DNA from: CAVQYV01 sp963718295 [NCBI: uncultured Methylomirabilota bacterium]
Lineage (GTDB): Bacteria; Methylomirabilota; Methylomirabilia; CAVQYV01
Length of the DNA stretch: 64,000 nt
Assembly: GCA_963718295.1 (NCBI GenBank)
Contig: CAVQYV010000006.1
Span: forward strand, 1 to 64,000
Direction: 5' to 3'
Positions 45,288 through 54,669 of the stretch are shown piece after piece. The notes under the pieces are model-generated. The model saw nothing but the letters and a program-made list of their open reading frames with translations, made no database searches and had not been told where the DNA came from. The translations under genes and the position numbers were made by a program. The stretch's first letter is position 1. The number at the start of each line of letters is the position of its first letter.

Positions 45288-46499
45288 TCACTGCCTCCCG
45301 CTGGGCGAAAGACCGATGGAGCGGTTGATCCGGTCGAAGACCTTCCCCACCGCCTGGGTGGAGTGGTGCTCGATCACGTACTCGCGAGAGCGCTTCCCGA
45401 TCTCCGCAAGCCGGTCCCGATCGGACACCAACGCTCGGATAGCCTCTTTCACGGTGGCTGGCGAGCAGTTGATGATCGGGATTTCATTCGCGCATACGAG
45501 ATCGGAGGCGATATACAGTTGTTGCAGGTCCTCCCGAAGGTAGCAGAGGACCGGCTTTTCCATCGCCATCCCCTCCAGGGCAAACATGGCATACCAGCCG
45601 ATGACGAGCTGGTCGGCCACGATATCGGCGGAGGCCATCGCGTGTTTCACCTCTTCATTGGGGACCCTTTCCAGCAGGATGAGCTCTATTTCCAGTCCTT
45701 CTTCTCTCAACTCTTTCACTGCATCCAGGAAGTACTGCGTCCCTTTGATCGTCCGGTGATTGGGCGCATGCAGGATCTTCAGTTTTCCCGCCTTGGCAGG
45801 AGAAGGTGTTTCATGGGCTACCACAGGCTTCCAGACATCGGTGTCGATCGAGAAGTGGGCGAGCATCAAGGTATCCCAATAGTACATGTAGTCGACCCAC
45901 TCGCAGCCGGAAATCACATGATCGGCACGCCGGGTCCACAGGTCTATCCTGGACGCAATTCGCTTCCGGCGAAACCGATGCTCGGGGTAGTCCACTGATA
46001 TCGCACACTTGTACAGGAGGTTGGCCGACCTCGAAAGCTCCTGTACATCACCTCCGTAAGGCATGACCACAATTTTTAACTTGGCCAATCGGTATAAAAG
46101 GGGTTCTATTCGCCACAAAAGCACGGTAGCCAGCCCCAGAGGGCCACCGGTGAAATAGATAAACAGGCACTTATACCGTAGAAGCGAAAGGATGAACAGA
46201 TAGAGACAGGCCAGGTACTTGAGAGGCTTTCTTAGGTACCGGGGTTTGCCATCAAAGATCTTATCGCTCCGCACATCGAATTCGTCGGTGATGAAATAGA
46301 CGTCGGCGACAAAGGTCTGGGCGGAATAGCCGTAATGCTCCAGGGCTTTCTTATGATATAGGTTGTTGATGAGAGGCTCAGGACCCAAACCGACGTCGAT
46401 CCCCTTTCTCCGAAACCTGCAGCAGAATGCAATCAGGAAGAGTATCGGCGTCAGGATGATTTCGATTATCATGAGCGGAATCTGGTATAGTCTAACCAT
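45288..46499 (-). CDS. GT-B glycosyltransferase with N-terminal membrane segment
   Basis: A 403-residue protein. One hydrophobic anchor at the N-terminus (IPLMIIEIILTPILFLIAFC, residues 7-26) and a second hydrophobic stretch near 90-125. The C-domain has KLKILHAPNHRTIKGTQYFL and IVADQLVIGWYAMFALEGMA, the same plan as the proteins at 43191 and 46492. VMPYGGDVQE replaces the YRGCEAR segment. Overlaps the next gene upstream by eight bases. Activity inferred from fold only. Confidence 0.75.
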   Translation of the reverse strand: MVRLYQIPLMIIEIILTPILFLIAFCCRFRRKGIDVGLGPEPLINNLYHKKALEHYGYSAQTFVADVYFITDEFDVRSDKIFDGKPRYLRKPLKYLACLYLFILSLLRYKCLFIYFTGGPLGLATVLLWRIEPLLYRLAKLKIVVMPYGGDVQELSRSANLLYKCAISVDYPEHRFRRKRIASRIDLWTRRADHVISGCEWVDYMYYWDTLMLAHFSIDTDVWKPVVAHETPSPAKAGKLKILHAPNHRTIKGTQYFLDAVKELREEGLEIELILLERVPNEEVKHAMASADIVADQLVIGWYAMFALEGMAMEKPVLCYLREDLQQLYIASDLVCANEIPIINCSPATVKEAIRALVSDRDRLAEIGKRSREYVIEHHSTQAVGKVFDRINRSIGLSPSGRQ

Positions 46500-47679
46500 G
46501 CCCGAGGTCTCGTTTGATGCTCCCCGTGGCAGGACTGCGGGGATCCTGTTCGTTATGCATCTTCAGGCTGGCGTACAGGTCAATTAACCGCCGGCAGAGC
46601 TTCGCATTATCATGCAGCCTCAGAATGGAGGAGCGCGCGATCTTCCGTTTCTTCTCCAACTCCCCGGGGTGGGTCAAATAAAACTCAAGGGTCTGCTCCA
46701 GGCCTTCCAGGGTCGTAAAGATGAACCCGGACTCTCGCAGCTCATCGGTCATGTATTCGGGGCGGACATAAGTGACGGTGGGAACTCCCAAGGTCATGCT
46801 CTCGATCTGGGCGTTGGCGTAGCAGCCCATCTTCATCTTCCCGATGGCTAGGTCAGCGTCCCTGTACTCCCGCATCACCTGATCGGGCGGGACACCCCGA
46901 AGAAAGACGAAGTGGATCGCGTGGCCCTTATCCTTCAGGCGCTCGACTGCGGCCCGAATCTGATCGGTTCCCTCCAAGCCAGGATGGTTGGTGACATGTA
47001 CGATCTTGAATATCCGGTTGCCACTGAGGCGGGCAGGTGGGACTGGTTGGTCCTCGATTTCGGGTGCGAAAAAGGGCAAATGTTCTGCCTCGGGGACGAA
47101 ATCCTTCAGATCGGGTGTGGTGACCACGAAGCAATCCCCGTACTTCTTCGCCAAGGCCCGCCGTCGTCGGCAGGACTTGGTCTCGCAGAAGGCATCGTAG
47201 TCACATTGCTGGCAGATGTTCATCCGCGGATGGAGGGCCATTAGTCTTCTGCGGTCCCGCGCTTCACACCCCCGATAATGCACGACTATCTTTCTCCCCA
47301 TTTTCTTCAAGAGAGGCAATTCCCAGCCGGACTCTGACAGGCAGATCATAAAATGCAGGTGGATGATTTCATATTTCGCTACTACCCTCCACAATAACCG
47401 AAATTCCTCCCAGGTTTGAAGGAAGCTCAGGGGAGCAGGCTTTTTCCGGAAGTCGCATCGATCCCAGACCAAACTTTCCCCTACTGCCAGATAGTCCGCC
47501 TTGACCCCAAACTGACGCAGTAGCCGCGTTGTGTGATAGGGAATATGCACCATGTACGAGATGTGAATGACGGAGTTGGGGTATTTTACCCCTCGCCTTC
47601 TCCGGGCCAAGTAAAGATTGAGCGGATGTAGCGCCCATAAAAGGCCCCAATAGCTGATCTTCCCTGCTGCTCGCAGCAA
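46492..47679 (-). CDS. GT-B glycosyltransferase with cysteine-rich insertion
   Basis: A 395-residue protein. HYRGCEARDRRR is followed by NICQQCDYDAFCETKSC, a tight group of Cys residues that looks like a metal site. The C-domain has KIVHVTNHPGLEGTDQIRAA and LAIGKMKMGCYANAQIESMT. Shares its plan with the GT proteins at 43191 and 45288. Ends in a short tail (EQDPRSPATGSIKRDLGHG). Probably a cytoplasmic transferase acting on the lipid-linked chain. Confidence 0.75.
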   Translation of the reverse strand: MLRAAGKISYWGLLWALHPLNLYLARRRRGVKYPNSVIHISYMVHIPYHTTRLLRQFGVKADYLAVGESLVWDRCDFRKKPAPLSFLQTWEEFRLLWRVVAKYEIIHLHFMICLSESGWELPLLKKMGRKIVVHYRGCEARDRRRLMALHPRMNICQQCDYDAFCETKSCRRRRALAKKYGDCFVVTTPDLKDFVPEAEHLPFFAPEIEDQPVPPARLSGNRIFKIVHVTNHPGLEGTDQIRAAVERLKDKGHAIHFVFLRGVPPDQVMREYRDADLAIGKMKMGCYANAQIESMTLGVPTVTYVRPEYMTDELRESGFIFTTLEGLEQTLEFYLTHPGELEKKRKIARSSILRLHDNAKLCRRLIDLYASLKMHNEQDPRSPATGSIKRDLGHG

Positions 47680-47718
47680 TCCTTTCCAGCGCCCGCGCAG
47701 GTGTCCACCCCTCCTTTT

Positions 47719-49563
47719 CTACCTCAGGTGAACTTCCTTCGTCCATAAGTGCAGCATCAACAGGCTCCACAGCTTGGTGGCAGCACTGCCGTCTCCCCGG
47801 AGCAGCGCTCTTAATATCCCCTTCACCGTCTCTGGCCGTACCCAGTCAAAGATGGGGCCATTCACCTCGAGCAACGTTTCTTGCAAGAGCGGCATCAAGG
47901 GGCCTCGGCACCATTCGATGAGTGGGATGCCAAACCCGTGCTTAGGCCGGCTCAGGAAGGACTCGGGGAAGAAACGGGCCGCGCTCATTTTGAGAAGAAC
48001 CTTTGTCTGGACCTTTCCTGTGAGCGGATCCAGACGAATCCGCATCGAGAGAGGAAGGGAGAAGGCCATCTCGACGATTTGATGGTCGAGCAAAGGAACG
48101 CGCACCTCCAGGGAGTTGGCCATGCTCATACGATCCACCTTCGTCAGGACATCGTCTACCAGATAGGTCTTGAAGTCCTCCGCCTGGAAGAGGGTGATCG
48201 GATCGAGGAGAGTACCATCCCCATCGATCTTAACCTCCGGACGAGGCGGGATGGCAACCTCCGGCCGCAGCAGCCGGCGCAGATCTCCATCGCCGAATAG
48301 CTCTCGTTGCGACCGCTGCTTTTCCCGAAAATTTAGGGCTGCTTGCTTGACCCGGCCCAACGGTATGAATCTGGCCAGCGTCTGAAACAGCCGAATCCGG
48401 GCTGGGTATCGCGGGTCAGAATAATCCCGAAATGTGGTTGGATAACTATCGTAGCCGGCAAAGAGTTCGTCTCCTCCATCCCCGGACAAAACCATCTTGA
48501 TGTGCCGAGAAGTCTCGCGGGAGACGTAAAAGGTCGGTACCGCCGACGAATCGGCAAAAGGTTCTCCAAAGTGCACGACCATCTTTTGCAAAAGATCGAA
48601 GGCCAGCTGGGAGGAGACGATCTTCTCATGGTGGTCTGTTCCCAAGATCCCGCTGGCCTGGGACGCATAGGGCAATTCGGAATGCCCGGGCTCATCGAAG
48701 CCAATGGAAAAGGTCTGTACTCGCCCTTGCAGGTGCCTTGCCATCAGGGCCGCCACCAGACTCGAGTCCACCCCGCCGCTCAAGAAGCATCCAAAGGGCA
48801 CATCGCTCCGGAGATAGATCTGAATCGTCTCATCCAACTTGGCGTTCAGCGCCTCCAGGCCATCCCGCTGGCTCGACTCTTCCACAGCGATTCGTAAATC
48901 CCAGTACTGGTTTTTCCGGATGCGACCTTGTCGGGTATCTACCTCCAGGTAGTGTCCGGGTTCGAGCTTGTGGATCTTCTGGTAAATTGTGGCCGGCGTC
49001 GGCACATACATGTAACGAAGAAAGTTGGCAATCGATTGAGGTTCGATATCCCGCGGAAGCCAACGAAGCCGAAGCAGGGCCGTCAGCTCGGAGGCGAAGG
49101 CCAATCGATCGCCAAGGCTGGCATAATACAGGGGTTTGATGCCAACCCGATCCCGAACCAGATAGAGCGTTCCCTTTCTTTCATCATAGAGGGCAAAGGC
49201 GAACATGCCGCGAAACCTCTGCAGGCATTCCAGGCCCCACTTTTCATATGCCCTGAGCACTACCTCCGTATCGGACTGGGTTCGAAAAGGAAAATCGGCC
49301 AGAAGCTCTCGGCGAAGCTCCCGGTAGTTGTAGACCTCGCCATTGTAACAGAGGGCCAGACGCCGATCGTCGCTCAAGAACGGTTGCACTCCTGCCTTTG
49401 GATCGATGATTGCCAGCCGCCGATGAGCCAGGCCCATACCGCCCTGGGCATAGATCCCCTCCCCGTCCGGCCCCCGGTGGATCAGGGCATCGCTGATAGT
49501 CCCCAGTTCATATAAGTCAACCGGCTGACCGTCAAAGTTAACGATTCCAGCAATGCCGCACAT
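47719..49563 (-). CDS. asnB: Asparagine-synthase-like glutamine amidotransferase (second of three)
   Basis: A 614-residue protein with catalytic Cys2, glutaminase motifs LIHRGPDGEG and LCYNGEVYNY, ATP loop SGGVDSS at 262-268, LSGDGGDELFAGYDS and LEVRVPLLDHQIVEMAFSLP. Standard length and all active-site motifs, so it should be an active ligase. Resembles the exosortase/polysaccharide-associated amidotransferases more than biosynthetic AsnB. Likely amidates a sugar acid in the polymer. Confidence 0.9.
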   Translation of the reverse strand: MCGIAGIVNFDGQPVDLYELGTISDALIHRGPDGEGIYAQGGMGLAHRRLAIIDPKAGVQPFLSDDRRLALCYNGEVYNYRELRRELLADFPFRTQSDTEVVLRAYEKWGLECLQRFRGMFAFALYDERKGTLYLVRDRVGIKPLYYASLGDRLAFASELTALLRLRWLPRDIEPQSIANFLRYMYVPTPATIYQKIHKLEPGHYLEVDTRQGRIRKNQYWDLRIAVEESSQRDGLEALNAKLDETIQIYLRSDVPFGCFLSGGVDSSLVAALMARHLQGRVQTFSIGFDEPGHSELPYASQASGILGTDHHEKIVSSQLAFDLLQKMVVHFGEPFADSSAVPTFYVSRETSRHIKMVLSGDGGDELFAGYDSYPTTFRDYSDPRYPARIRLFQTLARFIPLGRVKQAALNFREKQRSQRELFGDGDLRRLLRPEVAIPPRPEVKIDGDGTLLDPITLFQAEDFKTYLVDDVLTKVDRMSMANSLEVRVPLLDHQIVEMAFSLPLSMRIRLDPLTGKVQTKVLLKMSAARFFPESFLSRPKHGFGIPLIEWCRGPLMPLLQETLLEVNGPIFDWVRPETVKGILRALLRGDGSAATKLWSLLMLHLWTKEVHLR

Positions 49564-49673
49564 ATGAACGTTTCCTGGTCTTGATGATTGAGAAGGCCTT
49601 GATCGCTTGCGCGCTCATCCATATCCCAGCAAGTGATGTCCCCATTCCCCTATGGCCTCCCAAGAGATCCACT

Positions 49674-50615
49674 TCACGATCTATCAGCAATGAGATGATG
49701 GTTCCGGCTTTCTACGGTGCGCATGATGTTTCTGAATCCTAAACGCGTCAATAGCTCAGCGATTTCTTCGAAGGTTAGCAAATCATTGATCCGAGGAGAG
49801 ATTGCGTCAAACCAGCCATGGGCCAATGTGGGACCAAATCGGCCAACCAAGATCTTTTTCTTTTCTTCAAGAGGCAAACTGCCAAGTTCTTCCCTCAATG
49901 CCTGGTAAGAATTCACTTCCTTATAATCAGACAAGGTTTCCGGCAAACCATAGACCATCAGAAACAGTCTGCCATCTCGTTTAACTTTGCGTGCGGCATT
50001 TCTGATCGCAAGATACGTATTCCCTGTGTGATGAACCACCCCAAAACAAAAGGCAAGATCGTACGCTGCGATATCGTCCCACTCGAGCAGGTTAATGGGC
50101 TTGGTCGAGAGCCTATCAGCAAATCTTGCGCAGAGGTGACTGGTTCGCTCTAAGGCCCATGCGCTCTGATCGCATGCAGTCACAAAAGCTCCCAAAGACA
50201 ACAATCCATAGGTAAAGCGCCCAGGTCCGCATCCTACATCTACCACTTGCTTCCCAGCAAACCACTCGGGTGACAAGCCCGTCATCTCGCAAACCATGGC
50301 CTCCACTTTGCTCATAAATCCTTGATCGTCTGGCATAGCAATTCCGCCGGGAATGTGATGCCATTGATAATCGAAACTGGCTTTCGTTTGGAGCGCATCG
50401 ACCTGGGTGAGGCTATTGTCGCCGAGTAATTGATAGCGGATTGCTTCATTGATGCGGCGTAATTCGTACAGGATGAAACGGTTCTGTTCCAAAAGAAGTT
50501 CTCGCTCACTCGCACCCAGAGAATTTCCTAACCTCTGCACTCGCTCGAATATTCTTCTAATTACAGGGTTGCTCCTTATAAGATTTCGGAACTGCCGCAT
50601 CCGGTGTGCCTCCAT
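49674..50615 (-). CDS. Class I SAM-dependent methyltransferase
   Basis: A 313-residue enzyme. SAM motif I VVDVGCGPGRFTYGLL (about residue 122), motif II acidic residue in VTACDQSAWALE and motif IV YDLAFCFGVVHHTGN. An N-terminal helical region of about 95 residues precedes the Rossmann core. The start may be 50615 or the second ATG at 50600. Methylates an unknown acceptor, probably a sugar hydroxyl. Confidence 0.87.
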   Translation of the reverse strand: MEAHRMRQFRNLIRSNPVIRRIFERVQRLGNSLGASERELLLEQNRFILYELRRINEAIRYQLLGDNSLTQVDALQTKASFDYQWHHIPGGIAMPDDQGFMSKVEAMVCEMTGLSPEWFAGKQVVDVGCGPGRFTYGLLSLGAFVTACDQSAWALERTSHLCARFADRLSTKPINLLEWDDIAAYDLAFCFGVVHHTGNTYLAIRNAARKVKRDGRLFLMVYGLPETLSDYKEVNSYQALREELGSLPLEEKKKILVGRFGPTLAHGWFDAISPRINDLLTFEEIAELLTRLGFRNIMRTVESRNHHLIADRS

Positions 50616-50628
50616 TAATCAAATATAG

Positions 50629-50784
50629 CTACAGAGGTGATGCTCGGTAAATCCACCGCTGCTCCCTGAACCCAATGATGGTTCGCCTCAAGCGATCTTT
50701 GGGGTCAACCGGCATGTAGCTCAACATAACATTCACTTCGGTCGCGTCGGCCTCCGAATACAGTTTATCCCCAGCAAGATCCAC
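50629..50784 (-). CDS. Possible small protein of 51 residues, in frame after an amber stop
   Basis: A GTG at 50784 opens a 51-codon frame (VDLAGDKLYSEADATEVNVM at the start, FREQRWIYRASPL at the end). It lies directly after the TAG of the methyltransferase at 50788, in the same frame with one codon between. AAGAGG stands about nine bases before the GTG. Codon choice looks like neighbouring genes. It could be a small gene, a C-terminal extension reached by readthrough or the remains of a longer gene. I do not recognise it. Confidence 0.4.
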   Translation of the reverse strand: MDLAGDKLYSEADATEVNVMLSYMPVDPKDRLRRTIIGFREQRWIYRASPL

Positions 50785-50787
50785 ATG

Positions 50788-51807
50788 CTAACGCCTCTTG
50801 ATCGCGACGATTTGAAAGCCTGGCGCATACGCTCTTTGCCAGCCGGGCGTAACCAGATTGCGTAGGTGAAACCTGATCCAACGAAGGAAATCCTTCAGCC
50901 GGCCGACCATTCCCGCTCTCTCGGAGGAGGGAGTCGGCGAAATCTGTTGGGCTTCCAGCCCGTATTCCGCCAGGGCCATTTCCAGCAAGGCAGGATGAAG
51001 ACCTCTCTCCATCACGGCGCCTGCCGGGGAGGGATTGGTTGGGCAGATGCCTCTGCGGTAAGGCCGGCGGACCAGTTCTCCGGTTTGCACATACTCGTCT
51101 ATCACCTTCTCCAAGAAGTCGCCGAAAAGGCCCGAGGTGTTCTGGGCGAGGTATTCCATCTGGGGGGCGGTAAGCTGAGGATGCCTCTTGCGGATGATTT
51201 CTGCACGCCGAATCACAAAAGGTTTGATCACTGTGTCGCGATCGGTCCTGGCCCCCTCCGGGCCATTCTCCCACTTCTCATACAAATCGGGCAAAATCTG
51301 TTGCGGATCATGGTGGGCGATGTTATTTCCATCCGAGATAAATAGGATGCCGTCCATTTTCAGGACCCTCGATGCCTCCAGCCAAACCGTGTCCAGAAAG
51401 CCCGGGTTGATGTGGGACACCACCTCGTTCAAGATCACAATGTCGACGGAGTTGGATTGCAGCGGGATGTGCCCGGCCTCTGATTTCAGGATGCGGGCGT
51501 TCCGGTAGAGGGTCTCAAAAAGGAGCTTTCCGGCCTTGGTATATTCCTCCTCCGCGTCGACTCCGATGGCCATCTGGACCCCCAAGCCGATGAGCAAAGG
51601 CAGCAGGTGGCCGTATTTGCAGCCGAAATCGACCACCGTCTGACCGGCAAAAGGGGCCGGAATCGATTGGAGGAGGGCACGATAGTCCCTCCACAGCCCC
51701 TGCTGGAAGTCCGTCGATTGCTGCAAGAGGTACTCCGGCAGGGTATCCCGATGGCGCTGGCAGAATTCAAGCACCTTGGCGTATTCGGCGATGATTCGGT
51801 CATCCAT
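50788..51807 (-). CDS. Class I SAM-dependent methyltransferase
   Basis: A 339-residue enzyme. SAM site TVVDFGCKYGHLLPLLIGLG (about residues 57-76), acidic residue in AIGVDAEEEYTKAG and motif IV IVILNEVVSHINPG. The C-terminal 130 residues hold a helix-rich segment and a basic end. The GCKYG loop replaces the usual GCGxG. The gene ends in TAG followed in frame by a further open stretch (50629-50784). Overlaps the GT4 start by eight bases. Confidence 0.87.
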   Translation of the reverse strand: MDDRIIAEYAKVLEFCQRHRDTLPEYLLQQSTDFQQGLWRDYRALLQSIPAPFAGQTVVDFGCKYGHLLPLLIGLGVQMAIGVDAEEEYTKAGKLLFETLYRNARILKSEAGHIPLQSNSVDIVILNEVVSHINPGFLDTVWLEASRVLKMDGILFISDGNNIAHHDPQQILPDLYEKWENGPEGARTDRDTVIKPFVIRRAEIIRKRHPQLTAPQMEYLAQNTSGLFGDFLEKVIDEYVQTGELVRRPYRRGICPTNPSPAGAVMERGLHPALLEMALAEYGLEAQQISPTPSSERAGMVGRLKDFLRWIRFHLRNLVTPGWQRAYAPGFQIVAIKRR

Positions 51808-53110
51808 TGCTTTTCAATGCTGCGAGGATCTGATCCAATTGCCGGACCTTTTGGGCCAGGGAATGATGCTTTTGAACGTATCCCCGAATATTTCGGGCAA
51901 AGAGGGAATGCCGAGCCTGGTCCGAACGGATCACATCCAATCCCTCCACCAACATATCGAATCTTCCCCGGGCCACGATCCCACACTCGTATCCTTCAAT
52001 GAATCCATCGGGGTCCACCTGGAGGGAAAGGAGGGGCACTGCATACTTGCCCGCCTGCAAGAAGGTGTTGGGAAAGCCTTCGAATAGAGAGGTGTTGATC
52101 AAGACCAGGGCCTGGGCAAACAACCGCTCCACCTCCTCAAATGGTATCCACTCCAACACCTGAACGTTGGGAGGCCTGTCCCGTAGGACCGCCTGAAAAA
52201 TGTCGGGGTCTGAGAGGTTCAAGACCATCACGAACTCGATTCCGGGAAAGGCAGCAGCAAGCTGCAGGAGGATGTCCGGCCGCTTGATCTGATTGGATTT
52301 CCCGATCCATAAAGCGATATTTCTGACGTCTGTTCCTTGCTTATCATCACTGGGGATGTCTGATAGGTCAATCGGACTACGCAGCATCACCCCTTCTTTG
52401 CCAAACCGCTCTCGCAACAGCCTCCTCTGGGTATCGGTTTGAGTGACGATCAAATCGGCGTGCATGAGGGCATAATTACAAATATCGCCTTGGGAGCCAC
52501 ACGGATTCACCTCAAGAGACTGAGGGCTGTGCTCCGGGGAGAAGTCTATATCACTGCCGGCGAATAAGACAAATTTCTTGTGGGATCTGGTGCAGAATGC
52601 TGCAATTTCACCAGTAAGTGGACTCACGCCAAAACCACAGTAAACGTCGGCATCCACCTGTTCATAGATGCGCGTCTTCGAAGGTTCGATCCGATAGTCG
52701 TGGATCAAGAGGGATGTACCCCGCCTGGGGTCAAGGAGTTTGGCACATCCGCTCCCAATTCGATAAAGCAATGCCTTGGAAAGGTCAGCCAGCATTTCCC
52801 ATTCCATTCGCTTGATCTTGACAAAGGGGAAGCGAGGCCTTCGCTCCAAATAGCGAGAGAGGAGAAGGGAGGATGGGGAATTCCTGGCCTCGCTCTTATA
52901 GTAAGAATGCCGGTATAGCTTCACCCGGTCGAATTGCTCCACTTCAGGCTGCCCATGATCGAAGACCACAAAGCTTACTTCGTTTTCTGGAAGTCTTGAC
53001 AGTCCCACCCCCAGGAGCCAACTCCGCACCTCCGATCCCCCAAAGGGAGATACCATCGCCGGGTTGAATAAAGGGTAGGCGTAGAGGCTGACGAAGCAGA
53101 TCCTGATCAT
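51800..53110 (-). CDS. GT4 family glycosyltransferase
   Basis: A 436-residue GT-B protein. FVSLYAYPLFNPAMVSPFGG opens the N-domain, with a GGSEVRSWLLGVGL element. The C-domain has IALWIGKSNQIKRPDILLQL and INTSLFEGFPNTFLQAGKYA (donor site). VLFAGSDIDFSPEHSPQSLE lies between the domains. Overlaps the upstream membrane gene by four bases. Sugar donor not predictable. Confidence 0.87.
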   Translation of the reverse strand: MIRICFVSLYAYPLFNPAMVSPFGGSEVRSWLLGVGLSRLPENEVSFVVFDHGQPEVEQFDRVKLYRHSYYKSEARNSPSSLLLSRYLERRPRFPFVKIKRMEWEMLADLSKALLYRIGSGCAKLLDPRRGTSLLIHDYRIEPSKTRIYEQVDADVYCGFGVSPLTGEIAAFCTRSHKKFVLFAGSDIDFSPEHSPQSLEVNPCGSQGDICNYALMHADLIVTQTDTQRRLLRERFGKEGVMLRSPIDLSDIPSDDKQGTDVRNIALWIGKSNQIKRPDILLQLAAAFPGIEFVMVLNLSDPDIFQAVLRDRPPNVQVLEWIPFEEVERLFAQALVLINTSLFEGFPNTFLQAGKYAVPLLSLQVDPDGFIEGYECGIVARGRFDMLVEGLDVIRSDQARHSLFARNIRGYVQKHHSLAQKVRQLDQILAALKSNG

Positions 53111-54669
53111 GCCTTGAGCGCCCGAAAGATCAGCAGCCTGGGGGACTGATACAGCAACTTGACCCTGCTATGAAAATCCTCCGGGGTTCTCAGGATGCTG
53201 TTCACGTAATAATCCAGATGGTCCCGGTCGGTGACGATGTAGGAGACGTCATACTCGGTCAAGATCCGCTGAAACTGCTCTGAGGGATAGGGGTATCTCC
53301 CGTAGACAAGCAGGAACTCCTCAAGGGAAAGGATCCTTTCATCGACATTCCCCCCGGAGGTGAGGACCGGAAAATTTGACCAGTAAAGTGACTGCCACTG
53401 GAAAGAGCCTATCGGCATGATGGCTCCGGACGGCATCCGGTTCAACTCGGCAAATGCCTTCTCCGTCCTAAAGAACTCCTCATCATTGGGCCGAAACAAG
53501 CGGTGGTAATCCCAGAGATAGTAGATTGCCGACAAAATAGAATAGGCCAGGAATCCCCAGACCACAGGCTCCCACCTCAGGAGACAAAACTTCGCTCCCA
53601 ACCAGAGGGAGGGGAACAGGGCATACTCCAAATAGCGTTCGCCTTCGCCCAAAAAAAGCAGGCATTTGGCTTTGGTGGCGAGGAAGCACAAGAGAGCAGC
53701 CCCCGCCCATATAAGCAGAAACTGCTCCCACCCTCCCATCGACCTATATCGGGACAATAGAAGCGGCACCAATAAGAATTGTGGATAGACGGTTATCAAA
53801 AGGTGCAGCGGATGAGGTTCGCTGTAGTGCCATTTTACTGCCCCTTGCAGGTCACCGTTGCGAAATACCCTCCAGGCCTGGGTTACTGCACTCTTCCAAT
53901 AGTCCTTGAGGGAACGGAGGTGCCGGTAAAGATAGATCCGCTGCAGATGCTGGAAATAGAATATCGAATGTCGAAGGTGGCCCATGACCACCCGCCAGGC
54001 TCGCCCCTTCCAGAGCAGCAGGGCAACCAGCAGGCAGCTCCCCAGTAAGAGGAGATAGTAAGGAGAGACGAAGAGGGTGAAAGGGATCCCGAAGAAGAGA
54101 AGGACCTGATTGCCGAATTTTGCGGCGACGATAACCCCCGCTCCGGCGAGCACCCCCAGAATCAGCGCAAGCCAGCTGTTGGCGGAGAGGGCATAAAAGC
54201 AGCAGAGGATGTGGATCAGATAGAGGGTTTGGCCCATCACCCGGGGGCTGCCATTATAGGCCCTGGGGCCCGAGCCCACGCGAAGAAGCGCGGGAGAAAA
54301 CGCGAAAAGGGATGCTACCAGGAGGGGTAGCCATTGAGGCACCGGAAGTCCATTTGCCTTCACCGCCCAAGACGAAAAGAGATAAATGAGTACTACGTTG
54401 ATTGTGTCAAAGACTGCCCCGGTCATACGCTCGGCCCACGCCCTGGACCTGGACGAAAACAGCGCCAAAAGAAGATGATAGAGAAAGGGGTAAGAATACT
54501 GGTGGTTCAGGATAATCCGGGGGATACGATCCGGGATCTTCCATGAGTTGTCCGATAGGACTCCTGCACAGTACAGGTGAAAATAGGTATCCGCCACCAA
54601 GGCGTTTGGGTGAAGGAGGCGGGGAAAGGCCCGAATGAGAAAGGAGAAGAGGATGATCCAGTAGATCAT
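53107..54669 (-). CDS. Multi-pass membrane protein, possible polysaccharide polymerase or transferase
   Basis: A 520-residue protein with at least ten hydrophobic helices. DTYFHLYCAGVLSDN follows the first helix and resembles the acidic first loop of GT-C membrane transferases. A soluble domain of about 130 residues ends the protein (GSFQWQSLYWSNFPVLTSGG, YIVTDRDHLDYYVNSILRTP). I cannot tell a GT-C transferase from a polymerase. Overlaps genes on both sides by four bases. Confidence 0.7.
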   Translation of the reverse strand: MIYWIILFSFLIRAFPRLLHPNALVADTYFHLYCAGVLSDNSWKIPDRIPRIILNHQYSYPFLYHLLLALFSSRSRAWAERMTGAVFDTINVVLIYLFSSWAVKANGLPVPQWLPLLVASLFAFSPALLRVGSGPRAYNGSPRVMGQTLYLIHILCCFYALSANSWLALILGVLAGAGVIVAAKFGNQVLLFFGIPFTLFVSPYYLLLLGSCLLVALLLWKGRAWRVVMGHLRHSIFYFQHLQRIYLYRHLRSLKDYWKSAVTQAWRVFRNGDLQGAVKWHYSEPHPLHLLITVYPQFLLVPLLLSRYRSMGGWEQFLLIWAGAALLCFLATKAKCLLFLGEGERYLEYALFPSLWLGAKFCLLRWEPVVWGFLAYSILSAIYYLWDYHRLFRPNDEEFFRTEKAFAELNRMPSGAIMPIGSFQWQSLYWSNFPVLTSGGNVDERILSLEEFLLVYGRYPYPSEQFQRILTEYDVSYIVTDRDHLDYYVNSILRTPEDFHSRVKLLYQSPRLLIFRALKA

